Origin: Janthinobacterium aquaticum
Lineage (GTDB): Bacteria; Pseudomonadota; Gammaproteobacteria; Burkholderiales; Burkholderiaceae_D
Length of the DNA stretch: 64,000 nucleotides
Direction of reading: 5' to 3'
NCBI RefSeq assembly: GCF_009208565.1
Contig: NZ_WFLK01000004.1
Span: 186,001-250,000 of the forward strand
Shown here in pieces: positions 48,081 through 57,291 of this stretch (its first letter is position 1; every line of letters begins with the position of its first letter). A program made the translations under genes and the position numbers. Under the pieces are notes generated by a model. The model had not been told where the DNA came from. It saw only the letters and a program-made list of their open reading frames with translations, and made no database searches.

Positions 48081-49474
48081 TGCGCCGTCGCTGTATCCGG
48101 CCTGGCGTGCTGGCGCTGGTGCTGGTGCTCTCGGGCTGCGCCGCCACCGCGCCGCCGCAGCCGCCGTCGACCCTGCAGCTGCCCTCTGGCTGGCGCGCGC
48201 CGCAGCAAGCGGCGAGCGGCGCAGCGCAGGTCGAACAGCAGTGGTGGCAGGCCTTTGGCGATCCGGTATTGAGCGAGCTGGTAGCCAGCGCGCTGGCGCA
48301 CAACGGCGACTTGCGCGTGGCCAGTGCGCGCGTGCAGGAATACCGTGCGCGCCTGGCGCAGGCCGGCGCCAACCGCGCGCCTGTCCTGAGTGCCGACGGC
48401 TCGCCCACCCGCACGCGCACCCTGAACGCCTTTGGCGCGCCCTATGTCACCAATGTGTTCCAGGCCGAGATGCAGGCCAGCTACGAGATCGATGTGTGGG
48501 GCCGCCTGGGCAAGCTGTCCGATGCGGCCGGCGAGAGCTTGCGCGCCGAGCAGGCCAGCTTCGATGCGGCGGCCCTGTCGGTGGCAGCCAGCGTGGCGAG
48601 TGCTTACCTGAACCTGCGCGGCCTGGATGCCCAGCTGGCGCTGACCGAAGCGACGCTGGCATCGCGCGTGCAATCGCGCGAACTGGCGCGCCGGCAGTTT
48701 GAAGTGGGCTACAGTTCGCAGCTCGAATGGCAGCAGGCGCAGTCGGAATACCATGCTGCGGCCGAGCAGATACCGCAGCTGCAGCGGCAGATATTCGAGC
48801 AGGAAAATGCGCTGTCCATGCTGGTGGGCGGCAATCCGGGACCGATTACGCGCGGCCTGCCGCTGGCGCAACTGGCGGCGCCACCGGTGCCGGCCGGTCT
48901 GCCGTCAGAGCTGCTGCGCCGGCGGCCTGATATCGCGCGCGCCGAACATAACCTGGCCGCCGCCAACGCCAGCCTGGCCGCCACGCGCGACCAGCTGCTG
49001 CCGTCGTTCAAGCTGACCGTGAGCGGCGGCGGCCAGGCCACCACGCTGACCGATTTTCTGAACGCGCCCACGGCGCTATGGCGATTGAGCGCGCTGGCAA
49101 CGGCGCCCTTGTTCGATGGCGGGCGTGTGCAGGCGCAGACCGATACCGCCGGCGCCCAGCGCGACCAACTGGTGTATGCCTATGAAAACGTGGTGAGGAG
49201 CGCGTTGGTGGAAACCGAAAATGGCCTCGATGCGATTTACCGCTTGCGCCAGCAGGCGGTGGAAAACGACGCGCGCCGCGCCACGGCAGCCGAGACCTTG
49301 CGCATTGCGCACAACCGCTACCGCAATGGTTACGCCTCCTACCTGGAGGAGCTCGACGCCCAGCGCACGCTCTACAGCGCCGATGTCGGCCTGCTGCAAC
49401 TGAAGACGCGCCTGTTGGTGGCTTCGGTCGACCTGTACCGCGCCATGGGCGGCGGCTGGAGCGCGATGCCTTGA
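48077..49474 (+). CDS. outer-membrane factor lipoprotein (NodT/OprM family)
   Basis: A 465-residue TolC-like channel. The signal peptide ends in VLSGC, with lipidated Cys near residue 21. The family motifs are WWQAFGDPVLSELVASAL, SYEIDVWGRLGKLSDAA and ELLRRRPDIARAEHNLAAANA, and the second repeat has APLFDGGRVQAQTD. Its start overlaps the adaptor stop by 4 nt. It completes the MFS-based tripartite efflux system. Confidence 0.93.
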   Translation: MMRRRCIRPGVLALVLVLSGCAATAPPQPPSTLQLPSGWRAPQQAASGAAQVEQQWWQAFGDPVLSELVASALAHNGDLRVASARVQEYRARLAQAGANRAPVLSADGSPTRTRTLNAFGAPYVTNVFQAEMQASYEIDVWGRLGKLSDAAGESLRAEQASFDAAALSVAASVASAYLNLRGLDAQLALTEATLASRVQSRELARRQFEVGYSSQLEWQQAQSEYHAAAEQIPQLQRQIFEQENALSMLVGGNPGPITRGLPLAQLAAPPVPAGLPSELLRRRPDIARAEHNLAAANASLAATRDQLLPSFKLTVSGGGQATTLTDFLNAPTALWRLSALATAPLFDGGRVQAQTDTAGAQRDQLVYAYENVVRSALVETENGLDAIYRLRQQAVENDARRATAAETLRIAHNRYRNGYASYLEELDAQRTLYSADVGLLQLKTRLLVASVDLYRAMGGGWSAMP

Positions 49475-49595
49475 AACGCGTTTAAGTGTTTTACTATGGC
49501 AGCGTCGCCATGACAGCATTAAAATTGCCGGTGTAATATCAGGCAGGTAGCGGCATCGTGCCGGCTACCGCCACACAGCATGGAGAAGTAGGGGA

Positions 49596-50342
49596 ATGGA
49601 AATTTTTGGCATCGGCCTGCATATTCTGGTCGCGATATTTTTTGCAGTGCACGTGGTACGCAACGGCCAGCCGCTGTACTGGCTGCTGATCCTGTTCATG
49701 TTCCCGCTGCTGGGCAGCGTGGTGTATCTGTTTGCCATCGTCCTGCCTGGCTCACGTCTGCCGCAGGGCGCGCGCAAGGTAGCTTCCAAGGCAGTGCAGG
49801 TGCTCGATCCGCACCGCGAACTGCGTGAAGCGCGCGAGGCCTACGACTACACGCCGACGGCGCAAAACCAGATGCGCCTGGCCAGCGCGCAGCTTGAAGC
49901 GGGCGATGCGCCGGCCGCAGCGGCGACCTATGAAGCGTGCCTGCAGGGGGCATTTGCTTCGGACCTGGAAATCCGCCTGGGCGCGGCGCGCGCCTATCTC
50001 GAATGCGAGCGCGGTGCCGAGGCGCTCACGCACCTGGAATTCATCCGCCGCAGCGACCTGCATTTCCGCCCCGAGATCGTCTCGCTGCTGACAGCGCGCG
50101 CGCTGGCGCAAAGCGGCCGCCAGGCCGAAGCAAAAGGCGAATTTGACGACGCGCTGACGCGCCACGGCAGCTTTGAAGCGCGCGCCGAATACGCGATCTG
50201 GGCGCTGCAGCAGGGGCCGTCCGAGCAGGTGCTGGCCGAACGCCTGTGCCAGGACATCGACAGCGCCATGCAGCGCTGGACCAGCCATACGCGCAGCATG
50301 TATGCGCCGCTGCTGGCAAGGCTGGACAAGGTACGACGGTAA
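49596..50342 (+). CDS. membrane-anchored TPR protein
   Basis: A 248-residue protein. Two N-terminal hydrophobic helices (residues 3-20 and 27-48, YWLLILFMFPLLGSVVYLF) resemble a phospholipase-D-nuclease N-terminal-type membrane hairpin. A helical repeat region from about 75 to 225 follows, with TPR-like units such as MRLASAQLEAGDAPAAAATYEACL and LEIRLGAARAYLECERGAEALTHL. No catalytic motif is present, so it is probably a scaffold in the inner membrane. It lies 121 nt after the efflux operon and may be separate from it. Confidence 0.8.
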   Translation: MEIFGIGLHILVAIFFAVHVVRNGQPLYWLLILFMFPLLGSVVYLFAIVLPGSRLPQGARKVASKAVQVLDPHRELREAREAYDYTPTAQNQMRLASAQLEAGDAPAAAATYEACLQGAFASDLEIRLGAARAYLECERGAEALTHLEFIRRSDLHFRPEIVSLLTARALAQSGRQAEAKGEFDDALTRHGSFEARAEYAIWALQQGPSEQVLAERLCQDIDSAMQRWTSHTRSMYAPLLARLDKVRR

Positions 50343-50363
50343 AATCTGAAAATCCTGATGCCG

Positions 50364-50465
50364 TAGGTCGGATTAGAGGGGCGAAGCCCCTCGTAATCCG
50401 ACAAACACCCGCAGCGTTAACAATGTTGTCGGATTACGGCCCCGCGGGGCCTAATCCGACCTACT
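50364..50465. repeat. REP-like intergenic element, copy 6 (two inverted units)
   Basis: GTAGGTCGGATTAG with CGTAATCCGACAA, then AACAATGTTGTCGGATTACG with CTAATCCGACCTAC. It is the same two-unit architecture as copy 1, and lies between the convergent TPR and lipoprotein genes. Confidence 0.9.
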
Positions 50466-50474
50466 CTCTTCGTG

Positions 50475-51491
50475 TCAAACTCCCGGCACAATATTCTTGC
50501 CCTCGACCAGCTTGTAGACCTTGCCGTCAAACGCATAGCGCGCGTGACCCTTGATCGGCGTCGAAGTGCGGGGCGGGTCTTCGTCGGGCTTGACGGCGGC
50601 GCCGGTCTTGAGTTTTTCGGTGGCGCCTGAAAAGCTCACCACCAGGTCGTCGTACGGGCCGCCATCCTTGGCTGGCACAAAGCGCCAGGCGCCGTTGACC
50701 TGCCAGCATTCTTCGGTTTCCGGGCCACAGGCGCCCATATTGTCCGAATGCAGGTCGATGCTGCCATTGAGTTCGCTAATGCTGTCCTGGCCCAGTTCAA
50801 ACAGCGCCAGTTGTTCGATCGTGTAGCCCTGGCCCGTATAGCCGTGGCGCACAGCCAGGCCGATCTTGCCCGCACCGGGCGTAACCCAGATAATTTCACC
50901 GAGCTGGCCAAACGAGCCGAACGCCGCCACGTTTTCCAGGCGTTTGGTAACCTGCCACTGTCCGTCGCCAGGTTTGCCCTTCGGGCTCAGGAAAAACACA
51001 TTGAGCAGGCCCTGCGAAACGTGCGCCGATTCGGCCGTGCCTTCGGTATTGGCCGTTTCCGCATTGGCCAGCAGGATCACGCGCCCGTCCGGCAGTATCT
51101 TGTGGCCGACGGCGCTGACCACATAGCTGAGCTTTTCCCTGTGATTTTCGGGATCGGTCAGGTCGGCCAGCGCATCTTCGCTTTCGGCGCGGTAGTCCTT
51201 GCCGAACACCGCGCGCATCATCGGTACCTCGCGCTCGCGTTCGCGCTCACGTTCGATTTCGCGCTGGCGCTCGCGCTCCTGGTCTTTCTCATCCTCGGTC
51301 TTGACGGCAGCGGCCGCGTCGGGCGCATTTTCTGTCGCTGGCGTTGCAGCTGCCGGTACGGTAACGACATAGGCCTGCTGCGCCTCTGTCGGCGCGGTTT
51401 TCTTGCCGCAGGCAGTGAGCATCAAGCCGCTGGCAAGCACCAGCAGCAGTGAGGGGAGCAGGCGTGACGATGGTGGTGGGTGGGTGTTCAT
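50475..51491 (-). CDS. hypothetical lipoprotein with a mixed-charge helix
   Basis: A 338-residue predicted lipoprotein that I do not recognise. The signal peptide ends in LMLTAC, with lipidated Cys near residue 28. An Ala/Pro/Thr-rich linker leads to a striking mixed-charge run (residues about 66-90, dominated by alternating Glu and Arg) that should form a long single helix. The C-terminal 230 residues look like a beta-rich domain (LSYVVSAVGHKILPDGRVILLANA, GEIIWVTPGAGKIGLAVRHG). The start at 51491 excludes 28 unlikely residues. Location is the periplasmic face of a membrane; function is unknown. Confidence 0.78.
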   Translation of the reverse strand: MNTHPPPSSRLLPSLLLVLASGLMLTACGKKTAPTEAQQAYVVTVPAAATPATENAPDAAAAVKTEDEKDQERERQREIEREREREREVPMMRAVFGKDYRAESEDALADLTDPENHREKLSYVVSAVGHKILPDGRVILLANAETANTEGTAESAHVSQGLLNVFFLSPKGKPGDGQWQVTKRLENVAAFGSFGQLGEIIWVTPGAGKIGLAVRHGYTGQGYTIEQLALFELGQDSISELNGSIDLHSDNMGACGPETEECWQVNGAWRFVPAKDGGPYDDLVVSFSGATEKLKTGAAVKPDEDPPRTSTPIKGHARYAFDGKVYKLVEGKNIVPGV

Positions 51492-51616
51492 AAGTGATGC
51501 CGATAGCAGGATGGAAATGTGTAAAGTATGCCAGATAGACAAAAGCGGTGTAGCGCGGCCACACCGCCGCAACACCGCTTTCTTGTCCCATGCAGTACTT
51601 TTGTCACAAAGTCCGC

Positions 51617-54600
51617 TCAGGGCTTATCGAGCACCACCTTGTCCTGCCGCGCCAGCGCTGGCGCCTTGTGCCGGCGCACGCGTGCCAGGCCACGCTTGAG
51701 CAGGTGCTCCAGGTCGTCGATATAGGTAAACACGGCTGGCACTACCAGCAAGCTCAGCAGCGTCGAAGTGATCAGGCCACCGATCACCGTGATCGCCATC
51801 GGCGAACGGAAGCTCGGGTCGGCGCCCCAGCCCAGCGCCAGCGGCATCATGCCGGCGCCCATCGCGATGGTGGTCATCAAAATCGGCCGGCTGCGCTTGT
51901 GGCAGGCGTCGACCAGCGCATCGAAACGGTCCATGCCGGCCTGGCGCGCCAGGATCGCATAGTCGACCAGCAGGATCGAGTTCTTGGTCACGATCCCCAT
52001 CAGCATGATCAGGCCGATCATCGACGGCATCGACAAGGCGCTGCCGGTAATAAGCAGCGCCACGAAAGCGCCGCCGATCGACAGCGGCAGCGCGGCCAGG
52101 ATGGTTACCGGCTGCATGAAGTCCTTGAACAGCAGCACCAGCACGCAGTAGATACACAGCACGCCGATCAGCATGGCCAGGCCGAAGCTGGCAAACAGCG
52201 AAGCCATTTCCTGGGCGTCGCCCAGTTCGGCGATTTTCACCGAGGGCGGCAGGTTTTTCATTGACGGCAGCGCACGCGCTTCGACATTGAGTTCCCCGAG
52301 CGTGCGCGAACCGAGTTCCACGTCGAGCGTGACGTTGCGGCTGCGGTTCAGGCGGTCGATCTGCGCCGGACCGCTTTCCATGCTGACGGAAGCGACCGTA
52401 GCCAGGCGCACCGGCCCGTTCTTGCCGGGTACCGTCAGCCGCTCGATGGCGGCCAGGTCGGCGCGCACGCTGTTGGGCAGCTTGACGCGGATCGGCACCT
52501 GGCGCTCGGGCAGGTTCATCTTGGTCAGGTCGGTGTCGTAGTCGCCGGCGGTGGCTACGCGCACCGTCTCGCCGATGGAGGCGGCCGTCACGCCCAGGTC
52601 AGCTGCGCGTGCAAAGTCGGGCCGCACGATGATTTCCGGGCGCACCAGCGAGGCGCTGGAATTGACGTTGCCGATGCCATGCAGGCCGCGCAGTTCGCGC
52701 TCGACCTTTTGCGCCGCGCTCAATAGCGCCACCGGGTCTTCCGAGCGCAGCACCAGCTGCATCTTGACGCCGGTGTCGGGCGGGCCGACGGTAAAGCGTG
52801 CGCCGGGAATATTGTCGAGCTTCTGGCGCAGCTGCGATTCCAGGCCCGCCATCGATTCCTTACGCTCGGTGCGGTGCACGGTGGTCAGCGTCAGCACGGC
52901 GCGGCGCGCTTCGGCCGAGGCGCCCGGCGCAAAGGCGTCGCCGCTCGAACCGCCGCCGATCGAACTGAAGACGCCCTTGATGCCGGGCACCTGCATGGCT
53001 GCGGCGCGCGCCTGCGCGGCCACTGCCTCGGTTTCGGCCAGGGTCGAGCCGGGCGGCAGTTCCAGGTTGATCTGCGTCTGCGCGCGGTCGGCGGCCGGCA
53101 CAAAGCCGGTCGGCAGCAGCGGCACGAGCATGATCGAGCAGACAAAAAACGCCAGCGAAGCCAGCGCCGTAATGCCGCGGTGGTTCAGGCACCAGCGCAT
53201 CACCTTCAGGTAGCGCGTCATCAGCCAGCCGTCCTGTTCCTCCTTGTGCGGCAGCGCCTTGAGGATATAGGCGGCCATCATCGGCGTGAGCAGACGCGCC
53301 ACCACCAGCGAGGCCAGCACGGCCAGCACGGCAGTCCAGCCGAACTGCTTGAAGAACAGGCCAGGGATGCCGCTCATGAAGGCCGTTGGCAGGAACACGG
53401 CCACCAGCGCAAAGGTGGTGGCAATGACGGCCATGCCGATTTCATCGGCCGCTTCCATGGCCGCCTCCATCGGCGTCTTGCCCATGCGCAGATGGCGCGA
53501 GATATTTTCAATTTCCACGATGGCGTCGTCGACCAGCACGCCCACCACCAGCGCCAGCGACAGCAGCGTGACGGTATTGAGCGTATAGCCGAACCAGTAG
53601 ATGCCGAGAAAAGCCGGCATCACCGACAGCGGCAGGGCGGCGGCAGCGACCAGCGTGGCGCGCCAGTCGCGCAGGAACCACCACACCACCAGTACGGCCA
53701 GCACCGCGCCCTCATAGAGCAGTTCCATCGAGCCGTCGAAGTTTTCCTCGACCGGCTGCGCATTGTCGATCGACTGCGTGATCACCACGCTGGGGTTTTC
53801 CTGCTGCAGCGCGGCCACGGCTTCGCGCGCGCCATTGGCGACCGCCACTTCACTGGCGCCCTTGGTGCGGAAAACCTCGAAGGCGACGACCTGCTTGCCA
53901 TCCTGCTCGGCCACGGCGCGCGGCTCGGCGATGGTGTCGCGCACGTTCGCCACCTGGTCGAGGCGGATATGGCGCCCGTCCGGCAGCGGGATATCGACCC
54001 TGGCCAGTTCCTCGGCCGACTTGACGGTGGCAATCGTGCGCACCGACTGTTCGGCGCCGCTGACGTCGCCACGTCCGCCCGGCGCTTCGCGCTGCACCAG
54101 GCGCAGCTGGCGCGACACGTCCAGTGCCGACACCTTCAGCGCGGCCATGCGTGCTTCGTCGAGTTCAACCTGGATCTCGCGGTACACGCCGCCCAGGCGC
54201 GTGACGGCGCCCACGCCGGGCACCGTCAGCAGGCGCTTGGCAACGGTATTGTCGACATACCAGGACAGGTCGGGCGCATCGAGCGGATTGTCGACGCCGG
54301 CCTTGGGCGAGGCGATAAAAGTCAGTATCACCCGGCCAGCCGTCGAGGCCTTGGTGACGGTGGGGTCGCGCAGCTCGGCCGGCATATCGGCCTTGACGCG
54401 CGCCACAGCATCGCGCACATCGTTGACCGCTTCGGCAATCTGCTTTTCCAGGACAAATTCAACGGTGACGGTAGCGACGCCGTCAAGCACCTTGGTGTAG
54501 ATGTTTTTCACGCCTTGCAAGGTGGCGACCGAGTCTTCGATCTTGCGCGCCACCTCGGTTTCCAGCTGCGCTGGTGCGGCGCCCGGCAGCGAAGCGCTGA

Positions 54601-54739
54601 CGGTCACGATCGGCAGTTCGATATCGGGGAAATCCTGGATCGGATTGGCCTTGAAGGCGATCAGCCCGGCCAGCGTCAGCAGGGCAAACAGCATGATGGC
54701 CGGGATCGGATTCTTGATCGACAGGGAGGAGAAGTTCAT
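51617..54739 (-). CDS. RND efflux pump inner-membrane transporter (HAE1/AcrB-like)
   Basis: A 1040-residue proton-driven pump. Residues 1-30 carry FSSLSIKNPIPAIMLFALLTLAGLIAF. The proton-relay Asp pair appears in VVGVLVDDAIVEIENISRHL near residue 400. The C-terminal half repeats the fold, with GLIMLMGIVTKNSILLVDYAI near 925. Two large periplasmic loops are present. The length and the DD pair fit multidrug rather than heavy-metal pumps. It is last in the operon tetR, outer-membrane factor, adaptor, pump, beginning 9 nt after the adaptor stop. Confidence 0.94.
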   Translation of the reverse strand: MNFSSLSIKNPIPAIMLFALLTLAGLIAFKANPIQDFPDIELPIVTVSASLPGAAPAQLETEVARKIEDSVATLQGVKNIYTKVLDGVATVTVEFVLEKQIAEAVNDVRDAVARVKADMPAELRDPTVTKASTAGRVILTFIASPKAGVDNPLDAPDLSWYVDNTVAKRLLTVPGVGAVTRLGGVYREIQVELDEARMAALKVSALDVSRQLRLVQREAPGGRGDVSGAEQSVRTIATVKSAEELARVDIPLPDGRHIRLDQVANVRDTIAEPRAVAEQDGKQVVAFEVFRTKGASEVAVANGAREAVAALQQENPSVVITQSIDNAQPVEENFDGSMELLYEGAVLAVLVVWWFLRDWRATLVAAAALPLSVMPAFLGIYWFGYTLNTVTLLSLALVVGVLVDDAIVEIENISRHLRMGKTPMEAAMEAADEIGMAVIATTFALVAVFLPTAFMSGIPGLFFKQFGWTAVLAVLASLVVARLLTPMMAAYILKALPHKEEQDGWLMTRYLKVMRWCLNHRGITALASLAFFVCSIMLVPLLPTGFVPAADRAQTQINLELPPGSTLAETEAVAAQARAAAMQVPGIKGVFSSIGGGSSGDAFAPGASAEARRAVLTLTTVHRTERKESMAGLESQLRQKLDNIPGARFTVGPPDTGVKMQLVLRSEDPVALLSAAQKVERELRGLHGIGNVNSSASLVRPEIIVRPDFARAADLGVTAASIGETVRVATAGDYDTDLTKMNLPERQVPIRVKLPNSVRADLAAIERLTVPGKNGPVRLATVASVSMESGPAQIDRLNRSRNVTLDVELGSRTLGELNVEARALPSMKNLPPSVKIAELGDAQEMASLFASFGLAMLIGVLCIYCVLVLLFKDFMQPVTILAALPLSIGGAFVALLITGSALSMPSMIGLIMLMGIVTKNSILLVDYAILARQAGMDRFDALVDACHKRSRPILMTTIAMGAGMMPLALGWGADPSFRSPMAITVIGGLITSTLLSLLVVPAVFTYIDDLEHLLKRGLARVRRHKAPALARQDKVVLDKP

Positions 54740-54748
54740 GCGCCCGCC

Positions 54749-55894
54749 TTATTTTTTGACTGCTGCTGGTGCTGCAGGGGTGGCCACATTGCGCACTAGG
54801 TCGCCGTCGTTCAGAAAGCCCGCGCCGCTGACCACGATGGTAGTGTCGGCCGTGAGGCCCTTGAGCACCTCGATGCGCTCGGCCAGGCGCCGGCCCGGTT
54901 CGATCTTGAGCTGGCTCACGCGCTGGTCGGCATTGAGGCGAAACACATAGCTGAAGCCATCGCGCACGGCAATCGCCTGTTGCGGCACGGTCAGGGCGTT
55001 CGAGCTGCCCATCTCGAATTCGCCGCTGGCGTACATGCCGGCCTTGAACGGCGCGCTGGCGCTGCTGGTCGGCAGGTCGACATACACCAGCGCATTGCGC
55101 GTCTGCGGGTCGACCGTTGGCGCAATCATGCGCACCTTGCCAGTCAAGACGCTGCCATTGGCGGCCTTGACCTGCGCGGCCATGCCCGGCTTGATATTGA
55201 CCAGTTCAGTCGCTGTTACTTCGGCGCGCCATTCCAGGCGGCTCTGGCGGATCAGCCGGAACAGTTCGGTGCCGGCACCGACCACCGAGCCGACGGTGGC
55301 CGAGCGCGAGGAAATGACGCCGCTGTCGGGCGCCGTCACCTGCGTGTATTTGAGGCGCAGTTGCTGGGTGGACAGCTGCGCCTTGGCCAGTGCGATGCGC
55401 GCATTGGCGGTCTGCTCGGCCGTCAGGTACTGGCTGATCTGCTGGGCGCTGATGGCGCCACTTGTTTGCAGCGAACGCGCGCGCTGGGCGTTGGCGGCCG
55501 CTTCGGCGGCATTGGCTTCGGCTTCCAGCACGCTCGCTCTGGCCTGCGCTACATCGGCGTTGACCGTGTCGTTCGAGAATACGGCCAGCACCTGCCCCGC
55601 GCGCACCACATCGCCCACGTTGACTTTCACATCGGTCAGGCGCAGGCCGTTCGATTCGCTGCCGATTACCGCCTCCTGCCAGGCGGCCACGTTGCCGTTG
55701 GCCGACAGCTTGATCGGCAGGCTGGCCGTCTGCGGCTTGGCGGCGGTGACGGAGAGGGCCGGCTTTTGCACGGCTGGCTTGTCTTTGTCGCTCGCTGCCG
55801 TCGAGGCAGGGGAGTACAGGGCAATGCCGGCGAGGCTGCAAACGCAGGCGATGGCAATGGCCAGTGTCATGGGCTTGAGTGCGATATTTTTCAT
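54749..55894 (-). CDS. RND efflux periplasmic adaptor
   Basis: A 381-residue membrane-fusion protein with an N-terminal signal or anchor (TLAIAIACVCSLAGIALY). The lipoyl half-motif is in ANGNVAAWQEAVIGSESNGL. A coiled-coil hairpin lies at about 105-180, followed by the second half-motif (YTQVTAPDSGVISSRSATVG). The C-terminal barrel includes GMYASGEFEMG and LTVPQQAIAVRDG. It overlaps the upstream outer-membrane-factor gene by 4 nt, with the pump gene 9 nt downstream. Confidence 0.93.
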   Translation of the reverse strand: MKNIALKPMTLAIAIACVCSLAGIALYSPASTAASDKDKPAVQKPALSVTAAKPQTASLPIKLSANGNVAAWQEAVIGSESNGLRLTDVKVNVGDVVRAGQVLAVFSNDTVNADVAQARASVLEAEANAAEAAANAQRARSLQTSGAISAQQISQYLTAEQTANARIALAKAQLSTQQLRLKYTQVTAPDSGVISSRSATVGSVVGAGTELFRLIRQSRLEWRAEVTATELVNIKPGMAAQVKAANGSVLTGKVRMIAPTVDPQTRNALVYVDLPTSSASAPFKAGMYASGEFEMGSSNALTVPQQAIAVRDGFSYVFRLNADQRVSQLKIEPGRRLAERIEVLKGLTADTTIVVSGAGFLNDGDLVRNVATPAAPAAVKK

Positions 55895-57291
55895 GGGTTG
55901 TCCGTCGAGGCAAGAGTTGTCGTGTTCCAGCCACCGCCGGCAGCGCGGTACAGCGCGACCCAGGCGGCGTTGCGCTCGCGCGCCAGGCTGACCACGGTAT
56001 TTTCAGCGGCCAGGCGCGTGCGGCGCGCGTCTTCCAGTTCCAGCAGGCTGGCCAGGCCGTTCTTGTAGCGGTCTTCCGTTGCAACGAAAGCGACGCGGTA
56101 GCCTTCGAGCGATGTTTGCGCATGGCTGCTGCGCTCTTCGGTGCTTTGCAGGCTGAGCAGCGCATCTTCCACCTCACGTACGGCCTGGCGCACGCTGGCG
56201 CGGTAGCTGACCACCGCTTCGTCATAGCGCGCCTTCGCGGCGTCGACCTGGGCGCGGCGGCGGCCGCCGTCAAACACCGGCAGGCTGACGGCCAGCGGGC
56301 CGATGCTCCAGGTGCTGGCCGAAATGCTGCTGCCGCCGGCGCGGATATTGCCGGCGCCGATCGAGCCGGCCAGCGACAGGCGCGGGTAACGCTGCGCCTG
56401 TGCACCGGCCACTTCGAAGCTGGCGGCAGCTACCTCGCGCTCGGCGCTGAAAATATCGGGCCGCTGGCTGAGGAGCTGGGCCGGCAGCGCAGCCACCGTC
56501 GCCGGCGACAACGGCACTTCGGCGCTGGCGGCCAGCTTGCTGCGCAGCTGCGGTTCCGGCATGGCGCTCAGCGCCACCAGCGCCTTGACGTTGCTGTCGC
56601 ACGCTGCCCGTTGTTCGATGGCGCGGCTGGCGCCGTCGGCGGCGCTGGCGCGCGCCAGCGCGGCATTGGCGGGCGGCTGGAAGCCGGCGTCGGCGCTCAG
56701 CTGGGTCAGGCGCGCCGTATCGCTGCGCGAGGCGGCGTCCTGTTCGGCCACGGCCTGCAACTGGCGGCAGGCGCGCAGCTGGTAATACTGGTTGGCCACT
56801 TCGGCCGCGACCGATACGCGTGCATCGTGCCAGCCGGCCTGCGCGCTGTCATAGCGCGCCTGGGCGGCGTCACGCGTGGCGCGGTTGGCGCCGAACACGT
56901 CGATTTCCCACGACGCCTGCAGCGCTGCCTGCGAGGTGGTGCCACCAGGCTGCGCCGACTGCTGGCTGGTGCGCACCACGCTGCCGGTGGCGTCAAGCGT
57001 GGGCGCCAGCGCCGCGCCGCTGGCAACGCGGTCGGCGCGCGACTGCACGATGCGGGTGCGCGCGGTGGCAATGGTCGGGCTGGCCTCCTGGGCGTCGGCA
57101 ATCAGCTCGACCAGCAGCGCGTCGCCCTGCTGCTGCCACCAGTGGCGCAGTTCCTGCACATTGCCCTGGTGCGGCAGCGGCGCCTGCCATTGCAGCGGCG
57201 TTGCCGCAGCCACGCCGGGCGGCGGGCCCTGCACGGTGCAGCCGGCCAGCGCCAGCATGCCGGCGGCCAGGGCGTAGGGAGACTTCCTCAT
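55891..57291 (-). CDS. outer-membrane factor lipoprotein (NodT family)
   Basis: A 466-residue outer-membrane channel of the RND operon. The signal peptide ends in LALAGC, with lipidated Cys near residue 18. Family segments are HWWQQQGDALLVELIADAQ, SWEIDVFGANRATRDAA, LLSQRPDIFSAEREVAAAS and LPVFDGGRRRAQVDAAK. The start at 57291 has AAAAGGA upstream, and its ATG overlaps the TetR stop by 4 nt; the longer frame lies mostly inside tetR. It overlaps the adaptor gene by 4 nt downstream, so this is one tightly coupled operon. Confidence 0.93.
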   Translation of the reverse strand: MRKSPYALAAGMLALAGCTVQGPPPGVAAATPLQWQAPLPHQGNVQELRHWWQQQGDALLVELIADAQEASPTIATARTRIVQSRADRVASGAALAPTLDATGSVVRTSQQSAQPGGTTSQAALQASWEIDVFGANRATRDAAQARYDSAQAGWHDARVSVAAEVANQYYQLRACRQLQAVAEQDAASRSDTARLTQLSADAGFQPPANAALARASAADGASRAIEQRAACDSNVKALVALSAMPEPQLRSKLAASAEVPLSPATVAALPAQLLSQRPDIFSAEREVAAASFEVAGAQAQRYPRLSLAGSIGAGNIRAGGSSISASTWSIGPLAVSLPVFDGGRRRAQVDAAKARYDEAVVSYRASVRQAVREVEDALLSLQSTEERSSHAQTSLEGYRVAFVATEDRYKNGLASLLELEDARRTRLAAENTVVSLARERNAAWVALYRAAGGGWNTTTLASTDNP

